Positions 25,867 to 34,763 are shown, counted from the first letter of the stretch. The stretch is 64,000 nt of DNA from RGIG4034 sp045576455 (GCA_045576455.1 JAZNGM010000005.1:35407-99406), one strand, 5' to 3'. Numbers and translations: made by a program. The notes: a model not told the origin generated them from the sequence alone.

Positions 25867-27795
25867 ATGAAAAATAATGAAGAAATATTAGAAATGAATG
25901 AGATAAAGACAATGCTTGCAGGGTATTGTTTTACAAAAGAGGCAAAAGAAAAGTCACTTTCATTAGTTCCTTATATGAAGGAATTAGAACTTCGTGCTGC
26001 ATTAAGGGAAACAACGGAAGCTAAAACTATGTTGGAAAAATGCGGTAATCCGCCACTAACGGCTATCGAAGATTTGGAGGAAATGTTAACCATAGCGGAT
26101 AAGGGCGGTTGCCTTACGGCAGAACAGCTTGAAAAAATAGCATTTACCCTTACGGCAGTCCGCAGGTTAAAGGATTACCTTAACCGTTGTAAAGCATATG
26201 AATTAAGCCTCGCTTACTATGAGGAAAACTTAGATTCCATGGATGATGTACTCGAGGAGCTCAATCAGAAAATCAGATATGGTAAAGTAGACGATTATGC
26301 ATCAAAGCTTCTTAGGGATCTTAGAAGTGATATTGATAAGAAGCAGACCAAGATGCGTGAAAAGGCAGATTTTGTAATACGCAATAACAAAGATTGCATG
26401 TCAGACAGCTTCAGTACCATAAAAAACGGTCATATTTGTATTCCGGTTAAGAAGGATTGCAAATTAAAGATACGGGGTACGGTAATAGATAAATCTGCTA
26501 CAGGGAATACGCTGTTTATAGAACCGGTACAGGTAAGTGAATTGTATGAAGAGTTAAATGAACTGATGATTGAAGAAGAAAATGAAGTAATCAGGATACT
26601 CTATACGCTTACCGCCATGCTTGCCGATTCCATGGAACCAATGCGGCAGAATAAACGGACAATCGAAAAACTGGATTTTGCGTTTGCCAAAGCACAGATG
26701 AGCCTTCAGTACGATGGGACAGAGCCACAGATAACTTTGGACAGATATATAAAGATAGAAGATGGCAGACATCCTTTGATGAAAAAGGAAATCAATGTAC
26801 CTTTACAGTTTGAAATAGGAAACGGCATTAACGGCATTATTATAACCGGTCCGAATACCGGGGGTAAGACGGTTGCCATTAAGACAGTTGCCCTTAATGC
26901 CATGCTGGCACAGTCGGGAATGCACGTTGCGTGCAAAAAAGGTGTTTTCTGTATGAATGATGCATATCTGTGTGATATAGGAGACGGACAGAATATATCC
27001 GAGAATTTGTCAACCTTTTCCGCACATATTGTAAATGTACTTGATATACTGAAAAATGCCGGAAAAGACAGCCTTGTTATTATGGATGAGCTTGGAAGCG
27101 GAACCGACCCGACAGAAGGTATGGGAATTGCCATCGCTATTCTTGAAGAGCTTAAAAAGAGTGGTGCTTTGTATCTTGTTACAACCCACTATCCGGAGGT
27201 TAAAAATTACGCTTCTAAAACGGAAGGGGTTGTAAATGCACGGATGACCTTTGATAAGGAAAGCTTACGTCCGTTATATCAGCTGGTGATAGGAGAAGCC
27301 GGTGAAAGTTGTGCTTTTTATATCGCAAGGAGGTTAGGCATGCCGGTCGATATGCTTGAACGGGCGTCCCGGGCAGCATATGGAGAAGCTTTGTCAGAAG
27401 AATTCTCAGTAAAAGAAGATGAGAATAGTATAAAAGAACTTCGTAACGGTAAAGGTAAAATAGTACGCCATAAACACAAGACAAATAATATCGATGCCTT
27501 AAAATATAAGCTGGGAGACAGTGTTATGGTATATCCCGATAAAAAGGTTGCCATCGTATGTAAAACAGCGGATGACAAGGGCATTCTTATGGTGCAGATG
27601 CAGAAGAAAAAAATTCATATAAGCCATAAGCGTGTAAAATTACTCGTTGCAGCGACAAAGCTTTATCCGGAGGATTATGACTTCTCTATTATTTTTGACA
27701 GCGTTGCAAAGAGAAAAGCACAGCATGATATGAAACGGAAATATGTTGAAGAGGCTTTTGTTATGGATGAAGAGGATAACGCACTATCACGTTAA
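25867..27795 (+). CDS. MutS2-like ATPase lacking the Smr domain
   Basis: A 642-residue MutS-superfamily protein. The N-terminal clamp/lever helices (to ~310) precede the ABC-type ATPase with Walker A (GPNTGGKTV), Walker B (SLVIMDELGSGTDPTEG) and TTHYPEVK. A KOW-like segment (YKLGDSVMVYPDKKVAIV) is present near 550-590, but the C-terminal Smr nuclease domain of standard MutS2 (~780 residues) is missing. Bacillus MutS2 binds and splits collided ribosomes, so this could act in ribosome rescue; a DNA role is the alternative. ATG 25867 is chosen for TAGGAGA upstream; an earlier in-frame start would translate the terminator hairpin. Confidence 0.85.
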   Translation: MKNNEEILEMNEIKTMLAGYCFTKEAKEKSLSLVPYMKELELRAALRETTEAKTMLEKCGNPPLTAIEDLEEMLTIADKGGCLTAEQLEKIAFTLTAVRRLKDYLNRCKAYELSLAYYEENLDSMDDVLEELNQKIRYGKVDDYASKLLRDLRSDIDKKQTKMREKADFVIRNNKDCMSDSFSTIKNGHICIPVKKDCKLKIRGTVIDKSATGNTLFIEPVQVSELYEELNELMIEEENEVIRILYTLTAMLADSMEPMRQNKRTIEKLDFAFAKAQMSLQYDGTEPQITLDRYIKIEDGRHPLMKKEINVPLQFEIGNGINGIIITGPNTGGKTVAIKTVALNAMLAQSGMHVACKKGVFCMNDAYLCDIGDGQNISENLSTFSAHIVNVLDILKNAGKDSLVIMDELGSGTDPTEGMGIAIAILEELKKSGALYLVTTHYPEVKNYASKTEGVVNARMTFDKESLRPLYQLVIGEAGESCAFYIARRLGMPVDMLERASRAAYGEALSEEFSVKEDENSIKELRNGKGKIVRHKHKTNNIDALKYKLGDSVMVYPDKKVAIVCKTADDKGILMVQMQKKKIHISHKRVKLLVAATKLYPEDYDFSIIFDSVAKRKAQHDMKRKYVEEAFVMDEEDNALSR

Positions 27796-27854
27796 TTGGA
27801 TAAATTATAACAAAAAATATCAAATATGAAGTAAAAATTTGGAATTGATTTATA

Positions 27855-27883
27855 TTGTAACATGATAAAGTGTGTGCTATTAT
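27855..27883 (+). promoter_or_regulatory. Sigma-A-type promoter
   Basis: TTGTAA (27855-27860), a 17-bp spacer and TATTAT (27878-27883), 75 bp before the F420-ligase-like start codon. Confidence 0.55.
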
Positions 27884-27958
27884 TGTTTTTGGGTTAAAAG
27901 GGCCCATAGGTAATGTTATTCTTTTTACAAAAAAATCTAAAAAAAAGGAAGAACAAAA

Positions 27959-29149
27959 ATGGAAAGAAAAGTTGGTACAGTTTCAAGAGGTGTTCGTTGT
28001 CCGATTATCAGAGAGGGAGATGACCTTGCTAAAATCGTTGCAGACAGCGTTGTAGAAGCAGCTGAGGCAGAAGGCTTTGCATTACGTGACAGAGATGTTG
28101 TTGCCGTTACGGAATCTGTTGTTGCAAGAAGTCAGGGTAACTATGCATCGGTAGAAGCAATTGCTAAGGATGTTAAAGCAAAGCTTGGCGGAGAGACAAT
28201 CGGTGTTATTTTCCCGATTCTTTCAAGAAACCGTTTCGCAATCTGCTTAAGGGGTATTGCAATGGGTGCTAAAAAAGTAGTACTTATGCTTAGCTATCCT
28301 AGCGATGAAGTAGGTAATAACTTAGTTTCTCTTGATAAACTTGATGAGGCAGGAATCAATCCTTACAGTGATGTCTTAACATTAGAAAGATATAGAGAAC
28401 TGTTCGGAAATAATGTACATGAATTTACCGGCGTTGATTATGTGGATTACTATTCGCAAATCATTAAAGATGCAGGAGCTGAGGTTGAAGTTATTTTTGC
28501 TAACCAGCCAACTACAATTCTTGATTATACAGATTGCGTTCTTAACTGTGATATCCACACAAGAGCAAGAACAAAGAGAATTCTTAAAGCTAAGGGAGCT
28601 AAGGCTGTTTGCGGTTTAGATGACATTATGACAACATCTGTTGACGGAAGCGGATATAATGAGAAATATGGTCTTCTTGGTTCTAACAAATCAACAGAAG
28701 ATACCATTAAGCTTTTCCCGAAGGAATGTAAGGACTTAGTGCTTGATATCCAGAAACGTCTTTTAGATGCATCCGGTAAACATATCGAAGTTATGGTATA
28801 CGGTGATGGTGCATTCAAGGATCCGCAGGGTAAGATTTGGGAGCTTGCTGACCCGGTTGTATCACCTGCATTTACAGACGGACTTATCGGTACACCTAAT
28901 GAGCTTAAGTTAAAATATCTTGCAGATAATGACTTTAAGGATTTAAGCGGTGAAGCATTAAAAGAAGCTATTTCACAGCGTATTAAAGAGAAGAATGATA
29001 ACCTTGTAGGTAACATGGCATCTCAGGGAACAACCCCAAGACAGCTTACCGACCTTATCGGTTCGCTTTGTGACCTTACCAGCGGTTCCGGTGACAAGGG
29101 AACACCGATTGTTTTAGTACAGGGTTACTTTGACAATTATACAAACTAG
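27959..29149 (+). CDS. Coenzyme F420-0:L-glutamate ligase-like protein
   Basis: A 396-residue protein with a CofE/F420_ligase-like domain, which in F420 producers adds glutamate to F420-0 using GTP. Matching segments are RDRDVVAVTESVVARSQGN near the start and a later ADPVVSPAFTDGLIGTPNEL. No other F420 gene is visible, and this kind of organism is not known to make F420, so it probably ligates an amino acid to another phosphorylated or carboxylated molecule. GGAAG lies ~7 bp before the ATG. It is a single gene with its own promoter and a strong terminator. Codon use looks like that of highly expressed genes (few rare codons). Confidence 0.75.
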   Translation: MERKVGTVSRGVRCPIIREGDDLAKIVADSVVEAAEAEGFALRDRDVVAVTESVVARSQGNYASVEAIAKDVKAKLGGETIGVIFPILSRNRFAICLRGIAMGAKKVVLMLSYPSDEVGNNLVSLDKLDEAGINPYSDVLTLERYRELFGNNVHEFTGVDYVDYYSQIIKDAGAEVEVIFANQPTTILDYTDCVLNCDIHTRARTKRILKAKGAKAVCGLDDIMTTSVDGSGYNEKYGLLGSNKSTEDTIKLFPKECKDLVLDIQKRLLDASGKHIEVMVYGDGAFKDPQGKIWELADPVVSPAFTDGLIGTPNELKLKYLADNDFKDLSGEALKEAISQRIKEKNDNLVGNMASQGTTPRQLTDLIGSLCDLTSGSGDKGTPIVLVQGYFDNYTN

Positions 29150-29162
29150 TTTTTGAGATTGA

Positions 29163-29193
29163 GGGCTTTTGCAGAAGTTGCAAAAGCCCTTTT
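29163..29193 (+). terminator. Rho-independent terminator
   Basis: GGGCTTTTGCA (29163-29173) and TGCAAAAGCCC (29179-29189) are perfect arms around GAAGT, followed by TTTT. Confidence 0.95.
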
Positions 29194-29256
29194 CTATTTA
29201 ATAGAATTAATAGAAAATCCCGAAAAGAAGTGAGCCCCCCCTTTTTGTCTTATGGC

Positions 29257-29304
29257 TTGACATATTGGCGGATATGGATTAGGATTCTAATTAGATATCT
29301 AATT
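29257..29304 (+). promoter_or_regulatory. Promoter with MarR-type operator for the esterase-marR-MATE operon
   Basis: TTGACA (29257-29262), 17-bp spacer and TAGGAT (29280-29285) form a promoter. Directly after it, AATTAGATATCTAATT (29289-29304) is a perfect 16-bp palindrome of the TTAGATATCTAA kind often bound by MarR proteins. Its place at the transcription start fits repression by the MarR regulator encoded in the operon. Confidence 0.72.
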
Positions 29305-29359
29305 TAATAAAGCAAGTTATATCAATTATATCAATTATATATTTTAGGAGGATAATGCA

Positions 29360-30181
29360 ATGAGCGATAACAAAGCATTATATGCAGTGCCGGAAGGCTT
29401 TGACCAGAGAAAAGAAGGAGTTACCTACGGAGAACTTAAGGTAATCGAGTATGAATCAAAGACTACAGGAACGGTAAGAAAATCTAATATTATTATTCCT
29501 GCCGGATATTCAGAGGATAAAGAGTATCCTGTATTATATCTTTTACACGGAATCGGCGGTGATATGAACGAGTGGCTTGGCGGGGAGCCGGTGAATGTAA
29601 TCGGTAATCTTATTGCATCAGGCGAAGCAGAGGATATGATTGTAGTCATTCCTAACGTACGTGCAAGAGCTAATGATGCAGGAAATCCTCCTGATATTTT
29701 CTCATTAGGACATTTTGCAGCATTTGATAATTTCATTAATGATTTAAGAGATGATCTTATGCCATATATTGAAGCAAATTATTCTATTAAAAAAGGAAGA
29801 GAGAATACGGCAATCGGTGGTCTTTCCATGGGTGGCAGGGAATCATTATATATCGGCTTTACCATGGCAGATACTTTTGGTTATGTCGGCGCATTTTGTC
29901 CGGCACCGGGTGTGTTACCGTATGAAAATATGAATAACGTGGCTGAAAACGGTCTTTTCAAGCCGGAGACTTTTAAACCGGCAGAAGGTTATGAAAGCTA
30001 TATTATGATTGTAGAAGGAGAGACAGATGGTGTAGTTCATATGTGGCCGTCTACTTACCACAAAACACTGGTTAATAACGGTGTTGAACATGTTTATTAC
30101 ATAACAGAAGGTGGCCATGATTTCGTGGTTTGGAAAAACGGATTATATAACTATGTAAAACGTATTTTTGGCAAAAATTAG
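29360..30181 (+). CDS. CE1/esterase D-like carbohydrate or cinnamoyl esterase
   Basis: A 273-residue alpha/beta hydrolase of the carbohydrate esterase 1 type. Ser156 in GGLSMGG is the nucleophile, LLHGIGGDMNEW gives the oxyanion region, and His253 in EGGHDFVVW completes the triad. No signal peptide, so it would act on imported esters, e.g. acetylated or feruloylated oligosaccharides. TAGGAGG lies before the ATG. It is first in an operon with a MarR regulator, a MATE pump and a double esterase. Cinnamoyl esterase activity is inferred from that context and from the MarR-controlled cin genes of Butyrivibrio. Confidence 0.85.
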   Translation: MSDNKALYAVPEGFDQRKEGVTYGELKVIEYESKTTGTVRKSNIIIPAGYSEDKEYPVLYLLHGIGGDMNEWLGGEPVNVIGNLIASGEAEDMIVVIPNVRARANDAGNPPDIFSLGHFAAFDNFINDLRDDLMPYIEANYSIKKGRENTAIGGLSMGGRESLYIGFTMADTFGYVGAFCPAPGVLPYENMNNVAENGLFKPETFKPAEGYESYIMIVEGETDGVVHMWPSTYHKTLVNNGVEHVYYITEGGHDFVVWKNGLYNYVKRIFGKN

Positions 30182-30193
30182 AGGGTGATTTAA

Positions 30194-30619
30194 TTGGTTG
30201 ATGATAAAAAATTGCATGCACTGTTACTAAAGATATCTGCGGCACATAAAAAGCATTGCCGACAGAGCTTTCAGGATTTGGGTTTAACAGAAGGGCAACC
30301 GAAGGTATTGGCTTTTTTACAGTCTGTGGAAGGGTGCCTGCAGAAGGAACTGGCAGATTTATGTCACGTAGAGCAGGCAACAATGACATCCCTTCTTAAG
30401 AATATGGAACAGAGTGGGTTAATAGAAAAACGCAAAGAAGTATCCGGGGGGAAACGGGTATTCAGGGTATACCTTACCCAATATGGAAAAGAAATGGCTA
30501 AAAAGGTTGATGGTATTGTAGATAGCCTAGAGAATATATGCTTTTCAGGATTCTCAAAGGAAGAAAAAGAACAGTTCCTTACGATGTTTGCCAAAATATC
30601 AGATAACCTTCTTGCCTAG
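30194..30619 (+). CDS. MarR-family transcriptional regulator (TTG start)
   Basis: A 141-residue winged-helix regulator of the MarR type (LQKELADLCHVEQATMTSLL recognition region, then the wing EKRKEVSGGKRVFRVYLT). The only in-frame start near the ribosome binding site GAGGGTGATT is TTG at 30194, 12 bp after the upstream stop. MarR proteins commonly repress efflux or catabolic genes and release DNA on binding phenolic ligands. The 16-bp palindrome at 29289 is the obvious operator, making the operon autoregulated. Ligand is unknown; a hydroxycinnamate is a reasonable guess. Confidence 0.9.
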   Translation: MVDDKKLHALLLKISAAHKKHCRQSFQDLGLTEGQPKVLAFLQSVEGCLQKELADLCHVEQATMTSLLKNMEQSGLIEKRKEVSGGKRVFRVYLTQYGKEMAKKVDGIVDSLENICFSGFSKEEKEQFLTMFAKISDNLLA

Positions 30620-30638
30620 TACAGAGGTGGAAAAAACG

Positions 30639-32006
30639 ATGCAGGCAGTAAAAGAAATGAATGAAGTAAAGAAAGATAATTTTTGGAAAAAAATGATAAT
30701 GATTGCCGGACCGGTTATGCTCCAGCAGATCATTAACCTCGGTGTTAACCTGACAGATAATATCATGGTAGGAAGCCTTAGGGAAGAAGCCATTGACGGT
30801 GTTGCAAGCGGTAACCAGTTCTATTTCCTTTTTAACATCTTCTGTTTGGGACTTGGTGGTGGTTCGGCAGTAGTAGTAAGCCAGTTGTGGGGAAAACGTG
30901 ACGTATTAAGCATTAAAAAGGTTATTACCCTGATGCTTAGAATTTGTATTGCGGTATCCGTAGTGTTTATGGCAGTATCGCTGTTTGTACCGGAACTGGT
31001 TATGTCGGTATTGACCCCGGAAGAAGGCATTATTAAGCAAGGGGCCATGTACATACGTATGATGTCCATGGTATATCTGATTCATGGTATTGCCCTTGTC
31101 ATGACGATAGTATATCGTTCGGTGGGTGTAGTAATGCTGGCACTTGTTTCTTCCATCTGCTCCTTTGGTATTAATATATTCTTTAACTGGGTATTCATTT
31201 TCGGTAAGTTTGGAATGCCAAAGATGGGGGTACGCGGAGCAGCACTGGGAACTTTCCTTTCAAGATTAGTAGAATTTTTAATAATTATCATTTATCTGTT
31301 GTGTAAAGATAAAAAGGTACAGTACAAAATCAAGGATATTTTTATGCCTTGTAAAGAAATGGCAAAAACGTTTTTGTCAATTTCTGTGCCGGTAATTATA
31401 AGCGATGTTATTTTACAGCTCGGTAATATTGCCATTACCATGATTATGGGACGTATGGAGAACAGAACAGAGATGCTTGCTGCCAACAGTATTACGGCAA
31501 CAACCGTACAGATTAGTACCTTCCTGTTATTAGGTATGGCTAATGCATCGAGTGTCATGGTAGGTAACAGTATCGGTGAAGGCAAGATAGAAAGGGCAAA
31601 AGCATACGGAAAACGTTTCTTATACATAAGTATTGCCGTAGGAGCATTTGGTGCTCTGATAATCCGGTTTATTGGTCCTGTTATTATGAACTTCTATAAT
31701 ATTACAGAGGATACCAAAGCTTGTACGCAGTCCCTTATTGAAGCAATTTCCTTTATCCTTGTATTCCAGGCAATATCGTCTGTGTTAACAAAGGGAGTAT
31801 TGCGTGGCGGCGGAGATACGAAATTCTTAATGCTGGCGGACGTATTGTTCTTATGGATAGCATCAGTTCCTTTAGGCGCAATTGCAGGCCTTTGGTTACA
31901 GCTTGATGCATTCTGGGTATACGTTGCAGTTAAAATTGACTTAGTTATAAAGGCAATCTGGTGCATTATCAGATTGTACAGGGGTAAATGGTTAAAACGG
32001 GTATAA
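30639..32006 (+). CDS. MATE family efflux transporter
   Basis: A 455-residue, 12-helix MATE exporter (AGPVMLQQIINLGVNLTDNI at the start, TKGVLRGGGDTKFLMLADV near the end). GAGGTGG precedes ATG 30639; an upstream in-frame ATG would overlap the MarR gene and lacks such a site. It lies between the MarR gene and the double esterase in the same operon, so export of an esterase product such as ferulic or p-coumaric acid is an attractive inference. Drug efflux is the alternative. Confidence 0.93.
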   Translation: MQAVKEMNEVKKDNFWKKMIMIAGPVMLQQIINLGVNLTDNIMVGSLREEAIDGVASGNQFYFLFNIFCLGLGGGSAVVVSQLWGKRDVLSIKKVITLMLRICIAVSVVFMAVSLFVPELVMSVLTPEEGIIKQGAMYIRMMSMVYLIHGIALVMTIVYRSVGVVMLALVSSICSFGINIFFNWVFIFGKFGMPKMGVRGAALGTFLSRLVEFLIIIIYLLCKDKKVQYKIKDIFMPCKEMAKTFLSISVPVIISDVILQLGNIAITMIMGRMENRTEMLAANSITATTVQISTFLLLGMANASSVMVGNSIGEGKIERAKAYGKRFLYISIAVGAFGALIIRFIGPVIMNFYNITEDTKACTQSLIEAISFILVFQAISSVLTKGVLRGGGDTKFLMLADVLFLWIASVPLGAIAGLWLQLDAFWVYVAVKIDLVIKAIWCIIRLYRGKWLKRV

Positions 32007-32040
32007 AACTATATAAAAAATAAAATGGGAGGAAACGAAG

Positions 32041-34308
32041 ATGTCTATGGCAAAAAACCAGGCAGTTACGTGTCATCCGGTCTTTTTTGACCAGCTTAAT
32101 AAAGTAGTGACATTTAAAAAGGAAGACGGTGTAAGCGGAATGTATTATATAGATGATATTCCGGGAACCGTGGTTGATGAAAATGGTGATGTAACATTTA
32201 ACTTTTATGCACCAAATGCTAAAAAGGTTCAGGTTGCCGGGATTTCAGGCAGCATGAAGCGTGACAGAATAGATTTGGAGCCTGTCGGAAACGGATATTT
32301 TTCAAAAAAGGTTTCGGGGATAGCACAGGGATTCCACTACTATGACTGTTTTGTGGATGATGTAGTTGTAAGAAACCAGAAGGGAAATATTTGTTACGGC
32401 TGTTTTAGCACCATTAACTTTTTTGAGATGCCGGATGAAGAGGATAAGTTCTATTTCCTTAACGATGTACCGCACGGTCAGATTAATTATGAAATCTACC
32501 GTTCTTCTGTTAACGGAAGAATGAAACAGTGTCTTGTATATACACCGCCGGGATATGATGCTAAAAACGGCAAAAAATATCCGGTGCTTTACATACAGCA
32601 TGGCGTAGGTGAAGATGAGACCGGCTGGGTTTGGAACGGCAAAATGAACTTTGTTCTGGATAATCTTTTAGCAGAAGGCAAATGCAAGGAAATGATTGTC
32701 GTAATGAACAGTGGTTATGCCTTTAAGGAAGGGGAAGATCCGGTATTCTTCCCGGGAGATTTTGACGGACAGCTTATCAGCGATTGTATTCCTTTTATTG
32801 AAAAGAAATATTCTGTTATTCAGAATAAAAAGGCAAGGGCTATTGCGGGACTTTCCTTAGGTTCTGCACAGGCAACGCTTTCCGCCGGAAAACATCCTGA
32901 TGTATTCGGTTCATTGGGTGTATTCAGTGGCGTGGGAGCAAGTGAGTTTGACAAGATAATTGATAATAAGCTTCATTATGAATATATCTTTTTGTCGGCT
33001 GGCGAGGGAGAAGTACAGCTTGCAGAGGTTCTTTCTAAGTATCAGAAGAAGCTTTCGGATGCAGGCATAAAGTGTGATATGCATACATATCCGGGATTCC
33101 ATGAATGGTCTCCTTGGAGAAAGAGTTTGAGAGATTTTGCCTGCGGATTGTTTGATGGCGTGTCTTCGGATATGGAAGAGGAAGCATATCCATGTGCGTC
33201 CATGGCGGTAGAACAAAAATATGACGGTAAAGCCTATGACCAATGGTATTACCAGGACATTATGTTCTTTGATCCAATGTATAAGGAAGTTATTTTTGCA
33301 ACGGATGAAAAAGGAAATCCGGCAGGAAGATACAGGGATATTAAAAAAGGTGCAGAGATTACAGGTCCGGGCACTGCCAAATTCCATTATCAGGCGCCAC
33401 AGGCGGAAACGGTTGTGCTTAATATTTTCGGCACACAGTACGAAATGGAAAAAGATGAAAACGGCATGTTCTCTGTTGAGGTTAATAACATAGAGTGTGG
33501 TTTCCATTACTATGAACTTAGCGTCAATGGTACCAATACCATCAATCATCAGGCACCGGTAGGTTACGGTTGCTTTAAGGCAATGAATTATCTTGAAATG
33601 CCGGATCCTGATTTTACGGATTATGAGCTTAGAAATGTGCCGCACGGAACGGTTCATGTTGATTATGTTAAATCATCCCAGACCGGACGCACGAAGCTTT
33701 GTTATGTATATACCCCGGTTGGATATGAAAAGTCAGATAAGCGTTATCCGGTAGTGTATTTACAGCATGGCGGCGGTGAAAACGAAAACGGCTGGGTATG
33801 GCAGGGTAAGGTTAACTATATTATGGATAACCTCCTTGCAAAAGGCATGTGTGAAGAGGCTATTGTTGTCATGACAACAGGTTACAGCTTCAGACCTGAC
33901 GGAACAAGCCATCCGTCACTCGGCTCGGTTGCAGAAGAAATAGCACTTGATGTGGTGCCGTTTATTGATAATAAATATCGCACCATCAAAGATAGAAAAG
34001 GCCGCGCAATGGCAGGTTTATCTATGGGCGCAATGCAGTCGCAGCAGATATTGTATAAATACCATAATATGTTTGCCAACGGTGGTATTTTCAGTGGAGG
34101 CTTTGATATTGATAATTATACGGGTGAGTTTGATTATCTCTTTGTAGGTTGTGGTGAACAGGAAGGCTTCTTTGACATGACAAGCCGGAATGTTGAAAAG
34201 GCAAACGCATCCGGTATTGCGTTGGATTACTTCCATATGCATGGTTACCATGACTGGACTTTCTGGAGACACTGTTTCTATGAGTTTATCAGAAAGGTGT
34301 TTAAATAG
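32041..34308 (+). CDS. Tandem double CE1 esterase (two Ig-like plus esterase modules)
   Basis: A 755-residue protein formed by an internal duplication. Each half has an early-set/CBM48-like domain (around 45-130 and 440-515) and an enterochelin-esterase-like CE1 domain. Halves share signature segments such as FHYYDCFVDD/FHYYELSVNG and NDVPHGQ/RNVPHGT at an offset of ~390 residues. Both triads appear intact: Ser272 (GLSLGS) with His354, and Ser661 (GLSMGA) with His737. No signal peptide. It is last in the MarR operon and ends at a terminator. Two active sites may serve two ester types (for example acetyl and feruloyl) on xylan fragments. Confidence 0.87.
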   Translation: MSMAKNQAVTCHPVFFDQLNKVVTFKKEDGVSGMYYIDDIPGTVVDENGDVTFNFYAPNAKKVQVAGISGSMKRDRIDLEPVGNGYFSKKVSGIAQGFHYYDCFVDDVVVRNQKGNICYGCFSTINFFEMPDEEDKFYFLNDVPHGQINYEIYRSSVNGRMKQCLVYTPPGYDAKNGKKYPVLYIQHGVGEDETGWVWNGKMNFVLDNLLAEGKCKEMIVVMNSGYAFKEGEDPVFFPGDFDGQLISDCIPFIEKKYSVIQNKKARAIAGLSLGSAQATLSAGKHPDVFGSLGVFSGVGASEFDKIIDNKLHYEYIFLSAGEGEVQLAEVLSKYQKKLSDAGIKCDMHTYPGFHEWSPWRKSLRDFACGLFDGVSSDMEEEAYPCASMAVEQKYDGKAYDQWYYQDIMFFDPMYKEVIFATDEKGNPAGRYRDIKKGAEITGPGTAKFHYQAPQAETVVLNIFGTQYEMEKDENGMFSVEVNNIECGFHYYELSVNGTNTINHQAPVGYGCFKAMNYLEMPDPDFTDYELRNVPHGTVHVDYVKSSQTGRTKLCYVYTPVGYEKSDKRYPVVYLQHGGGENENGWVWQGKVNYIMDNLLAKGMCEEAIVVMTTGYSFRPDGTSHPSLGSVAEEIALDVVPFIDNKYRTIKDRKGRAMAGLSMGAMQSQQILYKYHNMFANGGIFSGGFDIDNYTGEFDYLFVGCGEQEGFFDMTSRNVEKANASGIALDYFHMHGYHDWTFWRHCFYEFIRKVFK

Positions 34309-34394
34309 TTTATTGAAAAGTTAATTTATTTGCTTAACACTTCAGGCATCCGGCTTGTCCGGGGCTTGTGTTAAAAAATATATGGGGATAAGGG

Positions 34395-34434
34395 AACTCC
34401 TGTCTTATGCAGATGTGTAAGGTGGGAGTTTTCT
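34395..34434 (+). terminator. Terminator of the esterase operon
   Basis: AACTCC (34395-34400) pairs with GGAGTT (34425-34430), with inner CTTA/TAAG pairing, followed by TTCTTG. A separate dyad TTAACAC (34334-34340)/GTGTTAA (34368-34374) lies upstream. Confidence 0.75.
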
Positions 34435-34456
34435 TGTTGCATAGATGAAAGGATAA

Positions 34457-34531
34457 TTAATCGATATCTTCAGAAAGAAGCCAATCTACAGTTACGCCTA
34501 GTGCTTTCGTTTTTGCCGATGCTATCCATGT
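34457..34531 (-). pseudogene. Remnant of an XRE-family regulator (C-terminal end only)
   Basis: On the minus strand an in-frame stretch of 24 codons ends in KALGVTVDWLLSEDID and a stop. ALGVTVDWLL is the hallmark end of Cro/cI-type helix-turn-helix domains. The frame is closed by a stop at 34532-34534, so the rest of the gene is missing. It shows that the region between the esterase operon and the TIR gene has lost or swapped genes. Confidence 0.6.
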
Positions 34532-34710
34532 TTAATGATACTATTGGGAAAGTTTCACGCTTTTTATTTACCGGACAGATATTTATATTGATAAATAATG
34601 TTTCGACATTGCGTTTGGACTGGGAAGCAGTTTTGATATTAGGTACGAACCTTTTGGTTGGTTTTGCAATCTTTGCAAGGATATACCGGAGGAGTTTTGG
34701 GAAGAAATAA
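34501..34710 (+). pseudogene. Possible fragment of a small membrane protein
   Basis: An open frame of 69 codons with two hydrophobic stretches (SRFLFTGQIFILINN and AVLILGTNLLVGFAIFARIY). No ribosome binding site is visible before its GTG or later ATG codons, and it overlaps the XRE remnant on the other strand. Its final 12 codons lie within the first copy of the 35-bp repeat. It is more likely a decayed gene end than an expressed gene. Confidence 0.3.
34676..34710. repeat. 35-bp direct repeat, left copy
   Basis: Begins CAAGGATATACCGGAGG and ends GAAGAAATAA; identical over 35 bp to 38187-38221, 3,511 bp downstream in the same orientation. Sequence on both sides differs. The two copies bracket the TIR gene, the Cys-rich lipoprotein gene and most of the small peptide gene. 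Confidence 0.95.
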
Positions 34711-34734
34711 TGAGGTTATCCTGGATGCCCATAG

Positions 34735-34763
34735 TTGCATGGGAAAATGGCATAGTATATAAT
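34735..34763 (+). promoter_or_regulatory. Sigma-A-type promoter of the TIR gene
   Basis: TTGCAT (34735-34740), a 17-bp spacer and TATAAT (34758-34763), leaving a leader of about 80 nt. Confidence 0.7.
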
